This document shows, in pieces, positions 5,485 to 6,126 of a stretch of DNA of 6,126 nucleotides (position 1 is its first letter; every line of letters starts with the position of its first letter). The translations under genes and the position numbers were made by a program. The notes below the pieces were generated by a model. The model had not been told where the DNA came from. It was given only the letters and a program-made list of their open reading frames with translations, and did not search any database. The DNA comes from Pseudomonadota bacterium (lineage in GTDB: Bacteria > Pseudomonadota > Alphaproteobacteria > Caulobacterales > Caulobacteraceae), in contig JAEXJH010000685.1 of the NCBI GenBank assembly GCA_023445955.1, forward strand, positions 1 through 6,126, read 5' to 3'.

Positions 5485-6126
5485 CTAATCGTCGATCACG
5501 TTGTGACGCGTGTCCTTCAGGAACAGCGCGCCGATAACCGCGGTCACCGAAGCGATGATCACCGGATACCAAAGTCCCGAATAGACATCGCCCGTCGCCG
5601 CCACGATCGCGAAGGCCGTGGTCGGCAGGAAACCGCCAAACCAGCCGTTGCCGATATGGTAGGGCAGCGACATGGCGGTGTAGCGGATCCGCGTGGGAAA
5701 CAGCTCGACCAGCATGGCCGCGATCGGGCCGTAGACCATGGTCACGTAGAGGACCAGCAAGGCCAGCAGGCCGACGACCTTGGGCTTGTCCACCAGCTTG
5801 GGATCGGCCTTGGCCGGATAGCCGGCGGCCTTCAGCTGGTCGGCGAGCTCGGCCTCCCAGGCCTTGCGCTCGGCGGCGAAGGCCTTGCCGGTCGCCCCCT
5901 TGGGGTCGAAGCCCGACAGGGTGACGCCGCCGACCTGCACGCTGGTCGGCGCACCCGGACTACCCTCATGAACCGAATAGGTGACGCCGGCCTTGGCGAG
6001 ATAGGCCTTGGCCACGTCGCAGGCGGTGTTGAACTTGGCCTTGCCGACCGGATCGAACTGGAAGGCGCAGGTCGCCGGATCGGCCGACACCGTCACCGGC
6101 GCCGAGGCCTCGGCGCGGGCCAGCAC
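5485..6126 (-). CDS. MFS transporter, metabolite:H+ symporter type, C-terminal part (partial at right edge)
   Basis: The reading frame is open to the window edge, so these 213 codons are only the C-terminal part. The last 100 residues are characteristic of the metabolite:H+ symporter branch of the major facilitator superfamily, which imports small solutes such as organic acids, shikimate, proline or betaine using the proton gradient. A helix at about 117-140 ends in VYGPIAAMLVELFPTRIRYT, the usual TM10 and cytoplasmic loop. SLPYHIGNGWFGGFLPTTAF (153-172) is TM11, and about 183-204 is TM12 before the short tail HNVIDD. The visible first 113 or so residues are soluble instead of membrane-spanning. 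They contain two cysteines (C20 and C36) and a charged helix (about 81-98). By topology this insert lies in the periplasm between TM9 and TM10, and the Cys pair could form a disulfide. The substrate is unknown. A terminator follows the gene, so it is probably not part of the sigma operon. Confidence 0.88.
   Translation of the reverse strand: MLARAEASAPVTVSADPATCAFQFDPVGKAKFNTACDVAKAYLAKAGVTYSVHEGSPGAPTSVQVGGVTLSGFDPKGATGKAFAAERKAWEAELADQLKAAGYPAKADPKLVDKPKVVGLLALLVLYVTMVYGPIAAMLVELFPTRIRYTAMSLPYHIGNGWFGGFLPTTAFAIVAATGDVYSGLWYPVIIASVTAVIGALFLKDTRHNVIDD

Noticed and set aside
1..6126. Signs of mobile elements, attachment sites, CRISPR repeats or tRNA genes
   Set aside because: No transposase, no long terminal repeats, no regularly spaced repeats and no tRNA-like cloverleaf were seen. 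The only repeats are the short ones near 3795-3829 and the hairpins.

Overview
The window looks like a chromosomal piece of a high-GC alphaproteobacterium, most probably of the Caulobacter/Phenylobacterium type. The reasons are the strong G/C bias at third codon positions, very large TonB-dependent receptors of the type expanded in that group, and the protein style. This assignment is an inference from composition and family resemblance, not from a search. All five recognisable genes lie on the minus strand, so the locus reads from right to left.

Layout in transcription order. (1) 6126-5485: the C-terminal part of an MFS transporter of the metabolite:H+ symporter type, with a long soluble insert before its last three membrane helices, followed by a strong hairpin terminator at 5442-5471. 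(2) 5397-4807: a FecI-type ECF sigma factor. (3) 4843-3815: a FecR-type anti-sigma/sigma regulator that overlaps the sigma gene by 37 bp. (4) A 119-bp control region at 3814-3696 with a tandem repeat, an inverted repeat and a possible ECF -35 element. (5) 3695-438: a 1085-residue TonB-dependent receptor with an N-terminal STN signalling domain. (6) A hairpin terminator at 401-426. (7) 364-1: the N-terminal 121 residues of a secreted gamma-glutamyltransferase, running off the left edge. No intergenic stretch exceeds 119 bp. I see no tRNA, rRNA, CRISPR array or mobile element.

Genes 2, 3 and 5 form a complete cell-surface signalling set. By analogy with FecA/FecR/FecI, a ligand in the outer-membrane receptor would be sensed through its periplasmic STN domain, passed to the periplasmic end of FecR, and relayed to the cytoplasmic sigma factor, which would switch on the receptor gene. 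The ligand cannot be read from the sequence. A gamma-glutamyltransferase directly downstream and a small-metabolite symporter directly upstream suggest, as a hypothesis only, that the locus handles a gamma-glutamyl compound or its breakdown products instead of iron. The signalling set itself is a known type. The points worth a second look are the gene neighbourhood, the repeat structure of the control region, the AT-rich sigma region-4 segment and the transporter insert.
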